A stretch of 64,000 nt of DNA from assembly GCF_026262505.1 (NCBI RefSeq), contig NC_067204.1, forward strand, positions 20,429,300 to 20,493,299. Direction: 5' to 3'. Below, one piece after another: positions 24,528-34,313 of this stretch. The translations under genes were made by a program, and so were the position numbers. The DNA is from Trichomonas vaginalis G3 (taxonomy: Eukaryota > Parabasalia > Trichomonadida > Trichomonadidae). The number at the start of each line of letters is the position of its first letter. Positions within the stretch are counted from its first letter, which is position 1. A model generated the notes under the pieces. That model saw only the letters and a program-made list of their open reading frames with translations. It did no database searches and was not told the origin of the DNA.

Positions 24528-27500
24528 ATGTATCGGAAGTTGTCTAAGTTAGAACACTCGGAAATAAAACAACTTCTTACAGAAGCTAATATAGATGTTG
24601 CAAAGCATTACACAACAAACAAAAAGGCACTCGCTGACATCCTCAATGACTATAATGGTGAAATAACTTATGATAGAATTCATGAGTTCATAAAGCCGCA
24701 ACGCGGCGAGGACGAAGTCCATGCAAGAGCATTTCCTTTAAATGACGTTGCTATTGACTTATATCATAGACGTTCAATACCTCATGAAGTAAGAAGAGAG
24801 ATGTTTGACATAACAAATGCAAACGTTGGTGAAACAAGAAGAAGAGACGACACACTGAAACAACAGAGAAGAGAGATGTTTAAAAGTGCTATAGAACAAG
24901 TTCGCAAAGCTAACGATGTCATTCGTTCCATTGACGACAAACCAAAAGAAGGTGAGAGATGGTTAAAGAAAGATGAAGAGAATAGGAAGAGAAATGTGAA
25001 GTCAGGCAATAGACTCATTGACTTTAACATCGAAGCTTTAGATGAACCAAACAGAGACTACTTACACAAACATTTTGGTAAGGTTTTCATGAGACTCTTA
25101 GAGAAAATTAAAATAAACTCGCAACAGAGATGGATGGTATGTTATAAACTTGGTGGAAAGTATGAATGTTCTACGTTAAACCTCAATAATATTGGAACAT
25201 TACTACATCAGCTCTTGAAGGAGAACTTTATATCAGAGATAGAAGCAAATGCCGCAGGTATTGTTGAAATGCACTATGACTTCTTCTTGACAAACATAAA
25301 GAATCTTACTGAAATAAAGATGTATGATTTAACAGAATATGAAGGCTTAACGATGTCAGATGTAAAGAAAGGCAAACCAAAAAAGAGACCATATAGAGAT
25401 GAAAGCACACTGACAAATGACCAGAAAGCCATTTTGGAAGCTCTTAAGCAAACAGGAAACCCAGCACTTATAGAAAGCTTTTGGAAAGATAATGGTGAAA
25501 AGAAGTTTTATAAGAAGAGAAGCGGTCAGTTCTGGAAGTATCTTTGCACATTACCTATAAATCTTGAACGCTACCAAATCTTCAATGAACTGAACAAAAG
25601 AACTGCAACACTTATGACAGAGGACAATTGTTTCGTTTATGCTTGCATTCAGGCTGGAGTAAATGAAGAAACTATTGACCACATGAGAGAAGTCATTCGT
25701 GTTAGAGACTTTCCTCAAAGTAAAGTACAAGAAATTTCTGACGCAACAGGTATAGCATTTAATGTTACCATTGGTTATTTCAATGACTCAAGACATAATG
25801 AAATAAAGAGATATATACCAAAAGAATGCGAAACTGTTAGAACTATTGACTTACTTCTTGTTGAAGACCACTACATGCTAAATGAAAGACTTCCAATGAC
25901 AACATACTTCATTCGAAACTATATAGAAATCAAAGCTTGTGGTGGAATGAACATTGAGAAACAGATGAAGATTTATACAAAGAGAGAAGATAAATATGTA
26001 GTTCGTTATGATAGAACAACACCGTTATGGGATGTTATGAAAACATTGTGGGAGTGCAAATATTTCGAACCTATTTCTTATGGAGAACTTTTCACATATA
26101 CTACTGACTTATATAAACAGAACCTTGCACCATTTAAAGATTTGACATATGCTCCAAAGTATTGTGTACAACTGAAGAAGAAAGCAGAGTCAAAAGAAGT
26201 AAATAAAGCTAAATGTAAATTCATTCCTGAGCACGTTTTCTTTGCTGACTTTGAGTGTAGTACGGATGGCTTTCATAAAGCTTTTAACATCTGTTATGAC
26301 AGTGAAGATGGTTCAGTGAGTGAAAGCATTTGGGGTCAAAACTGTGCAACAGAATTTTTGGAAAGACTTCCTGACAAGAGTTTAATATATTTTCACAACC
26401 TCAGTTATGACATAAACTTCATCTTAAGACACATGACAGAAGTGAAAGGAACTCCCATCATTAAAGGTTCACGAACAATGCAAATAACTGGTTTATATAA
26501 AGGACGGGCAATTATTATAAAAGACTCTTACAGTGTTATAAATAAGAAGCTTAAACTATTTCCTGCTATGTTTAACTTACAAACAGGACCGAAAGAAGTA
26601 TTTCCATATAACTACTACAGCAGTGTTTTGTTAGCAAATGACAACAGAACTGGTGTCATTTCTGAAGCATGTAAGTTTATCCATGATGCAGATACATTTA
26701 TGAAAAACATAGATTCCATCAAAGGTTGCAGAATAGATGAAAACCACTTCGACTTAGAAAAATATAGCACGTTTTACTGCAAACAAGATGTAAGAATTTT
26801 AAGAGAAGGTTTTGTAAAGTTCCGCAATGACTTATTGAAAGAGTTTGATTTAAACGTTTATGACTACGTTAGTATTTGTTCTATTGCTAACAAATTGTTT
26901 GAGAACAGAGTATACTTCCCGAATGGAAATCTTTATGACCTCTCAAATAAACCAAGAGAATTTATTTCGAGATGCATTCAAGGTGGAAGATGTATGTTGT
27001 CAGATAACATGAAACAAAAGAGCAAAAAGAAACTCATTGCTGACTTCGACACTGTTTCATTATATCCTTCAGCTATAGCAAGACTTTATACTTTAGAAGG
27101 TATTCCAAAAGTATTGAAGGAAGAAATGTTAAGCACAGAGTATCTCATGAGACATTTATTCGATGATGACCAAAAGGAACCCATTGGTGAAAAGTTTATG
27201 TCTGGCTTCTTTGTTCTCATTAAGATAACAGAGATTGGTATACCCAGACACTTTCATTTAATAGTTTGCGACCCTGAACTAAATCCAGAACTTAACGTTC
27301 CAAGAAGTTCAAACACTTGCTGTCTCATGTATGTTGACCATATAACATTACAAGACCTCATAAAATATCAAGGTGTCAAATGTGAAGTGTTGCAAGGATA
27401 CTATTACGATGGAAACAGAGATATGAGAATAAGAGATGAAGTAAAGAAGTTGTTTGAGTTAAGGTTAAAGTATAAGAAAGAAGGAAACCCCTTACAAGAA

Positions 27501-28304
27501 ATTATAAAACTCATTCTGAACAGCATTTATGGCAAAACTATTCTATCTCCTATTGAGTCAAAAATAACCATAGTAAATGACAAAGATGCTATAAGATATG
27601 CTATAAGAAATTACAACCATATAGTGAAGTTCGAAGGTTTGGATGGTTCAGATAAAACTATTTTCAAGCTAACGAAAAGCATTTGCAGACACTTTAACTT
27701 CTGTCCACTTGGTGTTAATATTCTGTCTATGTCAAAACGTATTATGAATGAAGTATTCTGTACTGCAGAGGACATGGGTCTTCAAATATTTTACCAGGAT
27801 ACCGACAGTATGCACTTATATAATGAAGACATCCCAAAGCTTGCAGCAGAGTTTAAGAAGAGATATGGTCGCGAACTTATAGGAAAGAACCTTGGTCAAT
27901 TTCATAGCGACTTTGCAGAAATAACACCTGGAAAACAAAGTTTAGCTTATAAAAGTATTTTCTGTGGAAAGAAGACCTACATAGACTTACTCACGAATGA
28001 TTTAAATGAAGTTGCATTTCACTGCAGAATGAAAGGCGTGAAGCAAGATGTTATTGCTTTAACCGCTAATGAAATGTTTCCTGAAGCTATACAATGCTAT
28101 TACAATGAAGATAAGAACATTCACATACCTGTTGGAACATATGACAAAGACTCTGAGTTCAGTTTAATGAAACTTTACAAAGCACTTTATGATGGTCAAG
28201 AGATTGCATTCGACTTATGTAAGTCATGTCAACCTTGCTTTGCTGAAAAGTTCAACTTTTCAATAACGACTAAAACAAGCTTTATTCGTAAGTTGAAGTT
28301 CTGA
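24528..28304 (+). CDS. POLB: Protein-primed-type family B DNA polymerase of element B (1258 aa)
   Basis: The N-terminal region is helical and charged (residues 1-340). A middle segment with DNCFVYACIQAG (C368) and VEDHYMLNE (H448) looks like a Cys/His fold of OTU type. The exonuclease motifs are FFADFE (D574, E576), YFHNLSYDINF (D628) and YCKQD (Y750, D754). The polymerase motifs are DTVSLYPS (D841), KLILNSIYGK (K994, N998) and YQDTDS (D1091, D1093). The long spacing between motifs A and B fits the TPR insertions of protein-primed enzymes, which copy the linear Maverick genome from its ends. It is the longest intact gene of the element. The start follows TTTTTTTATTTCCTACTAAAG. Confidence 0.9.
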   Translation: MYRKLSKLEHSEIKQLLTEANIDVAKHYTTNKKALADILNDYNGEITYDRIHEFIKPQRGEDEVHARAFPLNDVAIDLYHRRSIPHEVRREMFDITNANVGETRRRDDTLKQQRREMFKSAIEQVRKANDVIRSIDDKPKEGERWLKKDEENRKRNVKSGNRLIDFNIEALDEPNRDYLHKHFGKVFMRLLEKIKINSQQRWMVCYKLGGKYECSTLNLNNIGTLLHQLLKENFISEIEANAAGIVEMHYDFFLTNIKNLTEIKMYDLTEYEGLTMSDVKKGKPKKRPYRDESTLTNDQKAILEALKQTGNPALIESFWKDNGEKKFYKKRSGQFWKYLCTLPINLERYQIFNELNKRTATLMTEDNCFVYACIQAGVNEETIDHMREVIRVRDFPQSKVQEISDATGIAFNVTIGYFNDSRHNEIKRYIPKECETVRTIDLLLVEDHYMLNERLPMTTYFIRNYIEIKACGGMNIEKQMKIYTKREDKYVVRYDRTTPLWDVMKTLWECKYFEPISYGELFTYTTDLYKQNLAPFKDLTYAPKYCVQLKKKAESKEVNKAKCKFIPEHVFFADFECSTDGFHKAFNICYDSEDGSVSESIWGQNCATEFLERLPDKSLIYFHNLSYDINFILRHMTEVKGTPIIKGSRTMQITGLYKGRAIIIKDSYSVINKKLKLFPAMFNLQTGPKEVFPYNYYSSVLLANDNRTGVISEACKFIHDADTFMKNIDSIKGCRIDENHFDLEKYSTFYCKQDVRILREGFVKFRNDLLKEFDLNVYDYVSICSIANKLFENRVYFPNGNLYDLSNKPREFISRCIQGGRCMLSDNMKQKSKKKLIADFDTVSLYPSAIARLYTLEGIPKVLKEEMLSTEYLMRHLFDDDQKEPIGEKFMSGFFVLIKITEIGIPRHFHLIVCDPELNPELNVPRSSNTCCLMYVDHITLQDLIKYQGVKCEVLQGYYYDGNRDMRIRDEVKKLFELRLKYKKEGNPLQEIIKLILNSIYGKTILSPIESKITIVNDKDAIRYAIRNYNHIVKFEGLDGSDKTIFKLTKSICRHFNFCPLGVNILSMSKRIMNEVFCTAEDMGLQIFYQDTDSMHLYNEDIPKLAAEFKKRYGRELIGKNLGQFHSDFAEITPGKQSLAYKSIFCGKKTYIDLLTNDLNEVAFHCRMKGVKQDVIALTANEMFPEAIQCYYNEDKNIHIPVGTYDKDSEFSLMKLYKALYDGQEIAFDLCKSCQPCFAEKFNFSITTKTSFIRKLKF

Positions 28305-28312
28305 GGTCATGG

Positions 28313-28402
28313 GCTTCGCCCTTGCCGCTAGCGGCTTATTTTTGTCAGCAATGAGGTCATGAATGAGGTCATGAATGAGGTCATGAATGAGGTCATTCGT
28401 GA
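28313..28402 (+). repeat. Hairpins and 12-bp tandem repeat 3' of POLB
   Basis: Just after the polymerase stop, GGGCTTCGCCC and GCCGCTAGCGGC are self-complementary. They are followed by about four copies of ATGAATGAGGTC up to 28,402. Together they could act as a 3'-end or pause element. No coding frame is supported here. Confidence 0.5.
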
Positions 28403-28425
28403 TAAAAATAAAGCTAGCGTAGATT

Positions 28426-29282
28426 TTACAATACTGCGATGGTAGAGTTTAAGAGTTGTGCTTCAATGTAGAGACAGTCCTTATGGTCTGGAGGCAAGAA
28501 CACTGGACATTTATGGTCATGAGTGGAGAACATGTCTATCCAAAACTCACGATTGAAGCCAGTTAATTTATAGTATTTAGGGTTAGGAAGTGGTGAAGTT
28601 CTTGTATGACCAATGAACTCATTTTCAACGCCTTACTTAAGTTTGAATATAATATAGCTTGCTTTCTATCCCAAATGCCAGGTGTTACAATCTTTGAAAA
28701 TTCATTTTTCCTCGGAAGCATTGCATCATAATTGAAAACATTCTTAAAATCATCACTTGGTTCGGAGATTTGAAATCTTATACGTAATGGATTTTTTTTC
28801 TCTTTAGCGACTTCATTGAATGGTGAGAATACAATGAATTGACAGTCATGAGTTCCATCTTCATTTTCATTAAATTCATAATGAAAGTCTATAAGTTGTG
28901 GCTGACTACCTTCTTCTTTCAGTTGTGCAAGAAACTCACGTAAAGGCTGTAAAGTTTGTACTTCAATGTTGAACTTTTTCTCGAACATCTCATTAAATGA
29001 AATCATACATTGCAACAATGTTGTATCGTCTTTAAAGTATTTGTATATGTGAATGTTTTGGGCGCTTAAAGACTGTTCGTCATTTTCTATCTCGACTTGA
29101 AGTATAAAGTCAACCTTTCTGAAAGCACGTGTTATATACATAGATGTTATGCCAATGTACTTCTCTTCATTTATGTTCACAATCCAGTCTGTTGGAAACT
29201 TAAACGTTACTCTGTTCCCCTTTATTTTGACGTCAGGGTTTTCACTACTGAACGCAACAGATAAAGGTATTTGTCTATACAT
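28426..29282 (-). pseudogene. Minor capsid-type protein, frameshifted
   Basis: The frame from ATG 29,282 reads MYRQIPLSVAFSSENPDVKI, then VTFKFPTDWIVNINEEKYIG and MYITRAFRKVDFILQVEI, with the same strand-FPTDW-strand start as the 10,912 and 13,438 proteins. It is beta-rich (QLIDFHYEFNENEDGTHDCQ). The frame is lost at an A run near 28,620, and the C-terminus continues in another frame (LPNPKYYKLTGFNREFWIDM, CPVFLPPDHKDCLYIEAQ) to TAA 28,426. About 285 residues are expected. A virion role is inferred from context. Confidence 0.5.
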
Positions 29283-29306
29283 TTAGTTTGGATAAAAATA
29301 AACCAT

Positions 29307-29560
29307 TTACTCTTTCTTTGCTTCAGCTTCTTTAGCTTTTTGCTTCTTCTCTGCTTTTTTCGCCAGCAAACGTGGGTTCTTCTGTCTTCCAGCAGCTAAT
29401 GCAGCTAGTTGTTTTTCACTAAGTTTTCTCTTTGGTCTCTCTGGCTTTTGTTCTTGTTTTTGTTCCTTCAGTTCGGATAAAATTTGCTCACGAATTTCTT
29501 TCTTCAATGCTTCAACATCTATGACCCTTGGGTCTTGTCCGTAGGGCTTGTCTGAGTCAT
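29307..29560 (-). pseudogene. Lys/Glu/Ala-rich basic protein, 5' end disturbed
   Basis: The clear frame (29,507-29,307) is a highly charged helix: LSELKEQKQEQKPERPKRK, then LAALAAGRQKNPRLLAKKAE and KKQKAKEAEAKKE. It has no ATG of its own. In-frame coding (DKPYGQDPRVIDVEALKKEI) extends up to about 29,557, next to an ATG at 29,560 that is one base out of frame, so a one-base loss after the start codon is likely. The strong positive charge suggests DNA or RNA binding, such as a core protein. It starts 46 bp from the divergent gene at 29,606. Confidence 0.45.
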
Positions 29561-29605
29561 TTGACTGCAGATAAAAAACTAAATTAAAACTTTAACCGAT
29601 GTAAA

Positions 29606-30039
29606 ATGAGCTTGTCAAAATCAGAGCGAGAGTCTATTATATTAAATGACGCAGAGGAATACAACATCCTTTCTATTACGTAAGTCAGAGTAAAGATGGT
29701 AAAATATACGTAAGAAAAAGAAAGGTTCCATTAGCGAATGCAGAGAGCGACAACATTAAGGTGCATGGCAAGGGTGAAGTCCACGAAGCCCATATAAAAC
29801 CTTCTGTTCAAACTGAAAAGTCAATAGAACAAGAAGAAAAGAAGCCAGATGTTCTTTCAATAACGAACCAAGAGCTTATTGCAAAGTTCGTGAATTTCAT
29901 TGAAAAACAAACCGAGTCAAAGAACCCTGACCCGCCAGTGAAAGAAGTTGAGACAAAAGAGAATGTACAGTTCATTGAAAATGTCAAGAAACAACTTCCA
30001 CCACGAATGCCAAGAAGAAGAGTGAGAATAATGAAGTAA
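29606..30039 (+). pseudogene. Charged Maverick protein, homologue of the 7,015 gene, frameshifted
   Basis: The ATG at 29,606 opens MSLSKSERESIILNDAEEYN and is lost by 29,682. The continuing frame reads HPFYYVSQSKDGKIYVRKRK, then NIKVHGKGEVHEAHIKPS, an acidic helix (NQELIAKFVNFIEKQTESKN) and a basic end (KKQLPPRMPRRRVRIMK) at 30,039. The N-terminal half aligns by eye with the element A protein at 7,592 (LTDEEKNSIIESAR; HKNGTASISKRNR). It directly precedes the capsid gene, so an assembly role is plausible. Confidence 0.5.
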
Positions 30040-30066
30040 ATAGATATTTTTATCTGAAGTAAATAC

Positions 30067-31649
30067 ATGCAGAACGAACAGCTAAACGAATTTACTCCAG
30101 CAGAGCATATTCATCAGATTCGCTCATATTTCGATATCATAGACAATGCAGTTCAAATTGGTGACACTAATAGAAAATATTCTGACGCAAAGATTCCATC
30201 ACAACCTGGAACTGCTAAAGATAACACATGGGTAACATTCAATCTCTCACCTCCTGGTGAAAATATGTTGGACCTTTACAATACATTCATTACGTATAAA
30301 ATGGAAGGTCAATTTATTGTAGATAAAGAAATTGGTTCAGGTTCCAATAAAACAAACCCACCAGGATTTTGGATTGGTTTCGATGACGCTTTCTATGCAG
30401 TTGCTGGATATCAAATCCTTGCAAATGGTCGTATCGTATATTCTCAAGACAACGCAAGAGAAGAAGCATATATAACTTCAAACTCACAAACTACCGAACA
30501 AATAAAGAAAGTAGATGTTTTCTCAAAGACTCGACATGAAGATGTATGGAGTCATTCGGGAACATGCAGAACAGGACAAATTGTTAGTGGTCCAATTACA
30601 GCAGGAAAATCATTTGATTTTAAGCTTCGTTTAAGAATTCCTGTTAGAAGATTCCTTCCATTAGAAGCTATTCGATTTATTCCAGCTTTTGCAGGAAACA
30701 TTCAGCTTAAAGTAAAGTTCAGTAGCGACGCCTTACAATGCACATCTATATCTGTAAATGATATCATTGCTTTCAATCCAACTCTTAAAGTTGCATTTGC
30801 TTCAGATTCAAATCCACCGACAAATAAATTTGTTCCATGGAATGAACCATTCACTATGATAACGAAGGCAGTAGAAGCTAGTGGAACAGTTACTATTACA
30901 ACTGTAAACCAGCAACTATTTCGAACAAAGATGGATTTTAATGAATGTTTCATTCATCCAAAGTCATTCTCTTTAGACCCTAACATTTATACAGAACTTG
31001 TAGAACATTATACAAACGAGGCTTTATGTTTTCCTGTTAAAGTTATGGATTGGATTCCTATGGACGGTTCATTCTCAAAGAATACAGATAGTTCAAGTGC
31101 AACATTTACAGCAGCTTATACGCCTATTAATGTTAAAAGTATTTGGGCACTATTTAGAAAGAAAGACAACTATTATGTTAATTTTGAGAACCCTAAGTTT
31201 AAATATCTTCAGCTTTCCATGGGAGCTTATGGAAATATGCCTGCAGAACCTGAAAAATCATATGGACCTGTATTTTATGAAATGGTTGCGAACGCTTGCA
31301 ATACAAACAATGATATGATAGGATTTAATGAAGATGTTATGAGGTCATTGGTGGATGATGGTAGTGTGGAACATAAATGGGATAGCTATGACAACACACA
31401 TTCATTATTTTCTTATGTGGTTTTCCAACAGAAGTGGACTTTTGCTTCCAGCAAGGTCAAACATCTACTGCTCCAATAACATACAAATTGTCTGTTAAAG
31501 GACCTATTGAACTAGCAACTGAAAACGTACCAAAGCCACTTATTGGATTTATGAGGGATTGTTGCTTTGCCATTCAGGTGCGTGCTAATGGAATCCCAAT
31601 AATAAGATTAGATGACTATAACTTAGCCACGGACGACAGTGAGGAATAA
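30067..31649 (+). pseudogene. Probable major capsid protein (double jelly-roll type), frameshifted near 3' end
   Basis: The first frame (30,067-31,479, 470 codons) reads MQNEQLNEFTPAEHIHQIRS and is strongly beta-rich throughout: TWVTFNLSPPGENMLDLYNT, FDFKLRLRIPVRRFLPLEAI, RFIPAFAGNIQLKVKFSSDA and YYVNFENPKFKYLQLSMGA. A second frame (from about 31,434) supplies QTSTAPITYKLSVKGPIELA and AIQVRANGIPIIRLDDYNLA up to 31,649. The combined length near 525 residues, the FLPLE...FAGNI strand pair and the position suit the Polinton major capsid protein, which builds a pseudo-T icosahedral shell. The identification is by pattern. One frameshift near 31,434-31,445 breaks it. Confidence 0.6.
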
Positions 31650-31679
31650 AGGATGAACGTTTATTTTTAAAGCTTATAA

Positions 31680-32118
31680 ATGAGTTCTTCATCAAGCTCT
31701 CGTGAACCTTCACCATCTATGAAACAAACTTTACCAAACGATTATGGAGCACCTATTGAATATTTCTTACGAGCTGCACAATGGCAAAGAGCAGTCTCAC
31801 CAAGGTTAGGTGTTCCACCAGCTCCTGTCAAAAATAGCATTTGGTCAAGTCCTTATATAAATATGGTCTCCCACTAGGTTTGCTAGCTACAGCAGGAGCA
31901 GTTATGATGTTGAAAAGAAATAAAGCAAATGTTATAATAATACTGAAGTAGCTGAAGTTAAACAAACTCCAACACCTCACAAACAACACCTTCAATGACT
32001 CCTGAACCTATGGAAAGTACAAACTCCTGTTCAAAAGTCAACTCCTAAACCGACTCCAACATTTAAACCAGAACCTACTCCTCAAATAAATCGTAAAACT
32101 CCTGCGTTTCCTTACTGA
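31680..32118 (+). pseudogene. Small membrane-anchored, proline-rich protein, frameshifted
   Basis: The ATG at 31,680 gives MSSSSSSREPSPSMKQTLPN, then YGAPIEYFLRAAQWQRAVSP. Past a frame change there is a hydrophobic segment (GLPLGLLATAGAVMMLKR), then a P/T/K-rich tail (VQKSTPKPTPTFKPEPTPQ) up to TGA 32,118. At least three frame changes are needed. One membrane helix with a Pro-rich arm resembles small envelope or spike-base proteins of dsDNA viruses, but no homology is claimed. Confidence 0.4.
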
Positions 32119-32165
32119 AAAATAACGTTATTTTTATTTAATATTAAAATTTTTATTTGATTGAA

Positions 32166-32401
32166 ATGACGACTAAAGTCACTGAAGCAATGAAACAAAA
32201 GTTTTTGGTAGAATACATTAAATCAGGAGCGGTTCCAGAAGGTTTTTTACGTTCATACTATGAAGGATGGTAGAGTTCAGTTTAGAAAGATAAAGCAACC
32301 ATTAGATAAGAAGGTATATTAAGAAGATTAAACTTCATGAGGACAACATTGCTGAACTTAAGAAGAAGTTAGAAGAGTTGGAGAAAGGAAGAGAGTTATA
32401 A
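32166..32401 (+). pseudogene. Small coiled-coil protein, frameshifted
   Basis: The ATG at 32,166 follows TTTTTATTTGATTGAA. The first frame reads MTTKVTEAMKQKFLVEYIKS, then VPEGFLRSYYEGW and a stop. Other frames continue with DGRVQFRKIKQPLDKK and HEDNIAELKKKLEELEKGRE, ending at TAA 32,401, whose last bases lie in the right terminal repeat. About 75 residues are expected. The heptad-like Leu spacing suggests dimerisation. Function unknown. Confidence 0.4.
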
Positions 32402-33069
32402 AGCAATGAATTCAACAGGTAGAAAAGGTAGAAATGAGGTGAGTATACCCTTCTACCTAAATTTATTTTTGCGCTATGTTTTCATACGTGTGAGGGTGGT
32501 GATATCATTAATTTTTAAGTTTATTTTTTTATTTACTGAAAATTTTTATTTTTATTTGGATGTAAATGACGAAAACTATTGAGATAACAAACTACAACGG
32601 TCATGAGTTCAAGAATTTGTTCTTCGTTCCTCGTGAAAATACATTCTATCAGATACGAGGGAGAAAGGGTAAAGTTAGTTTGAGCGTTTATGAAGGAATG
32701 AAGAATGGAAAGTTTATACAAGCATACGATACAAACGGTAAGCGTGTTTCATTAGCTTTGTCAAAACTTACTAACATTTATTTTGACAGTGATTTTGACC
32801 TATATGAAGAAGAAAGTGAGTCAGAAGAATATGAGCTGTTATGTGAAGCACAGCAATGGGAGGAGTTGCAATACTTTTGTAAGTGAGAACGTTTATTTTT
32901 ACATTAATGAAGTCATTAGTGGTTGGCGGTTTTGTAAATATTTAAGGTTAAGTTGGTGTTTGTGTTTGTGTTGTAAAATATACGTTAACGGTTTTGTAAA
33001 GTGTCAAATTCACAAGTATTGCGTACGGAGGAACGCAGTGCCACAGTACACGAGACTTGTATACTAACT
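32385..33069. repeat. Right terminal inverted repeat of element B
   Basis: This is the inverted partner of 11,178-11,867, slightly shorter because of small indels around 32,420-32,460. It ends GTATACTAACT and is followed by TACGTA. Confidence 0.9.
32566..32886 (+). CDS. 106-aa protein encoded inside the terminal repeat (right copy)
   Basis: The sequence is identical to the left copy at 11,361-11,681, including the TTTTTATTTGGATGTAA box before the ATG. Identity between the two copies suggests that the terminal repeats are kept the same by replication or gene conversion, or that B inserted recently. See the left copy for the protein description. Confidence 0.6.
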   Translation: MTKTIEITNYNGHEFKNLFFVPRENTFYQIRGRKGKVSLSVYEGMKNGKFIQAYDTNGKRVSLALSKLTNIYFDSDFDLYEEESESEEYELLCEAQQWEELQYFCK

Positions 33070-33075
33070 TACGTA
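33070..33075. repeat. Target-site duplication TACGTA, right copy
   Basis: These six bases directly follow the element end GTATACTAACT and match 11,172-11,177. Confidence 0.9.
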
Positions 33076-33658
33076 TGAGAAATTTGAACAGGGAAAACTT
33101 TTACAAGTGAATTTGCTTGTAAACTTAGAAACAACTCTTCAAGCTTTTCAAGAAAAAATAAACGACATCTATATCGAATATGCAAACCAGTATAAATTGA
33201 CGAGGAGAGTACCATCTCGATATTATATATGAAACAGGAAAAATGCAACTGTTAAAATCAATAGAATAGAAGACCTTGGAGAAAACGTTTATATTTCTAC
33301 AAAATATAACAACTTGGCATGGTATAGATTTATGAGGATGTTAAATCAGCCTGCAGAATATCCAGTACACCCGGACTTTTATGAAGTCGAAAACCCTAAT
33401 GGAACATATGAAAATGTTTTCGACTCAGATGCTATTATAGTTCATGCTTCATTTTCTGGTGCACAAAACTCTTTCTTATGTTTGGCAAATGACTTTTACG
33501 AAAAACCTACAAAGCTATATGAACCACCAAGTGGAAGTATTTCAGACTTTCAAGTATGGTTTACAACAGATGGAAGAAAGAGAATAGTTCCATTATACCA
33601 TGCGTTTTACTTAGAACTTAGTTTCATATACAACTACTATCGAACGGTAAAAATATAA
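33076..33658 (+). pseudogene. 3' part of the capsid-type gene of element A, interrupted by element B
   Basis: From the duplication the frame continues as YEKFEQGKLLQVNLLVNLET, then FQEKINDIYIEYANQYKL, until an in-frame TGA near 33,231. After that the coding frame resumes with TVKINRIEDLGENVYISTKY, FMRMLNQPAEYPVHPDFYEV, IVHASFSGAQNSFLCLANDF and FQVWFTTDGRKRIVPLYHAF, ending at TAA 33,658. Joined to 10,912-11,177, the gene would encode about 280 residues, close to its relative at 12,557-13,438. The extra TGA or shift shows decay in addition to the insertion. Confidence 0.6.
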
Positions 33659-33662
33659 TTTT

Positions 33663-33905
33663 TTAATACGGTTGAGGTGTTGGATTTGGTTGCCAACTAG
33701 ACTGTGGTGCAGGTTCAGGCTGTTGTATAACAGGAGCTTGTTCTTCTGGTTCAGGGTCTTTAGGTATAATACCAACAAACTGACCTACCCTTTTACCAAT
33801 ATTTTTGACTCCGTTCCAAATTCCTCTTCCTACGGTTTTTTATTCCATTCCATATACCTCTTCCAACTCTTCTGAAGAAGTTTCCAATACTACTGAAGAA
33901 ACCAT
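33663..33905 (-). pseudogene. Small amphipathic virion-type protein with internal repeat, frameshifted
   Basis: Starting at ATG 33,905 (one base out of frame), the sequence reads GFFSSIGNFFRRVGRGIWNG and then a near-duplicate VGRGIWNGVKNIGKRVGQF. A P/Q-rich tail follows (DPEPEEQAPVIQQPEPAP, WQPNPTPQPY) to TAA 33,663. It is Gly/Arg-rich and amphipathic, like the 133-aa protein at 7,784, and probably also a capsid-internal peptide. Two single-base shifts are needed. Confidence 0.4.
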
Positions 33906-33923
33906 TTTACTATATGTAAAAAT

Positions 33924-34290
33924 CTAATGTCGCGCTAGTCTCTTACGTTTCCTGTTGAGTTCCATAGCATTCTTTAACTGGAGCTCATACATTCTGTTTC
34001 TCTTCTGGTAGAAAACATATTTCTGGGTCAACTCCTGTGTTCGCGTCATCTGCATAGAGTTGTTTATATCCCACTTCGGGGTTTTGTATAAAACTCTTTC
34101 CATCTCATATTTGCATACCATGGTGGCAAACCTAACGCAGCGTCATTTGACATGGCAGTTTGCATTTGTTACATCTGTTGGCACCTTGACCATAGTTTGC
34201 CATTGCAGTTTGTATTCTAACTTCATTTGGAATATTCTCTGGGTTTGGTTGTCCAGGTTGCTGTGCATTCGCTAAGTTCTGTGCGTCCAT
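33924..34290 (-). pseudogene. Hypothetical basic protein, frameshifted
   Basis: The ATG at 34,290 opens MDAQNLANAQQPGQPNPENI, then NEVRIQTAMANYGQG. Other frames continue with SNDAALGLPPWYANMRWKEF and finally TRTQELTQKYVFYQKRNRMY and NAMELNRKRKRLARH to TAG 33,924. The expected length is about 120 residues, with a basic C-terminus. No family is recognised. Two frameshifts are implied. Confidence 0.4.
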
Positions 34291-34313
34291 TTAATATTAG
34301 ATAAAAATATCTC

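Larger units (their letters stand above)
11178..33069. mobile_element. Element B: complete Maverick/Polinton, 21,892 bp
   Basis: The unit starts AGTTAGTATAC and ends GTATACTAACT, has inverted terminal repeats of about 690 bp (11,178-11,867 and 32,385-33,069) and is flanked by TACGTA on both sides. It encodes the diagnostic set: protein-primed-type PolB, retroviral-like integrase, packaging ATPase and capsid-type proteins, plus fibre, KilA-N proteins and small genes. No separate adenovirus-type protease was recognised. It interrupts a gene of element A. Several genes, mainly at 28.4-32.4 kb and the fibre, carry frameshifts, so this copy is probably not autonomous now. Confidence 0.9.
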
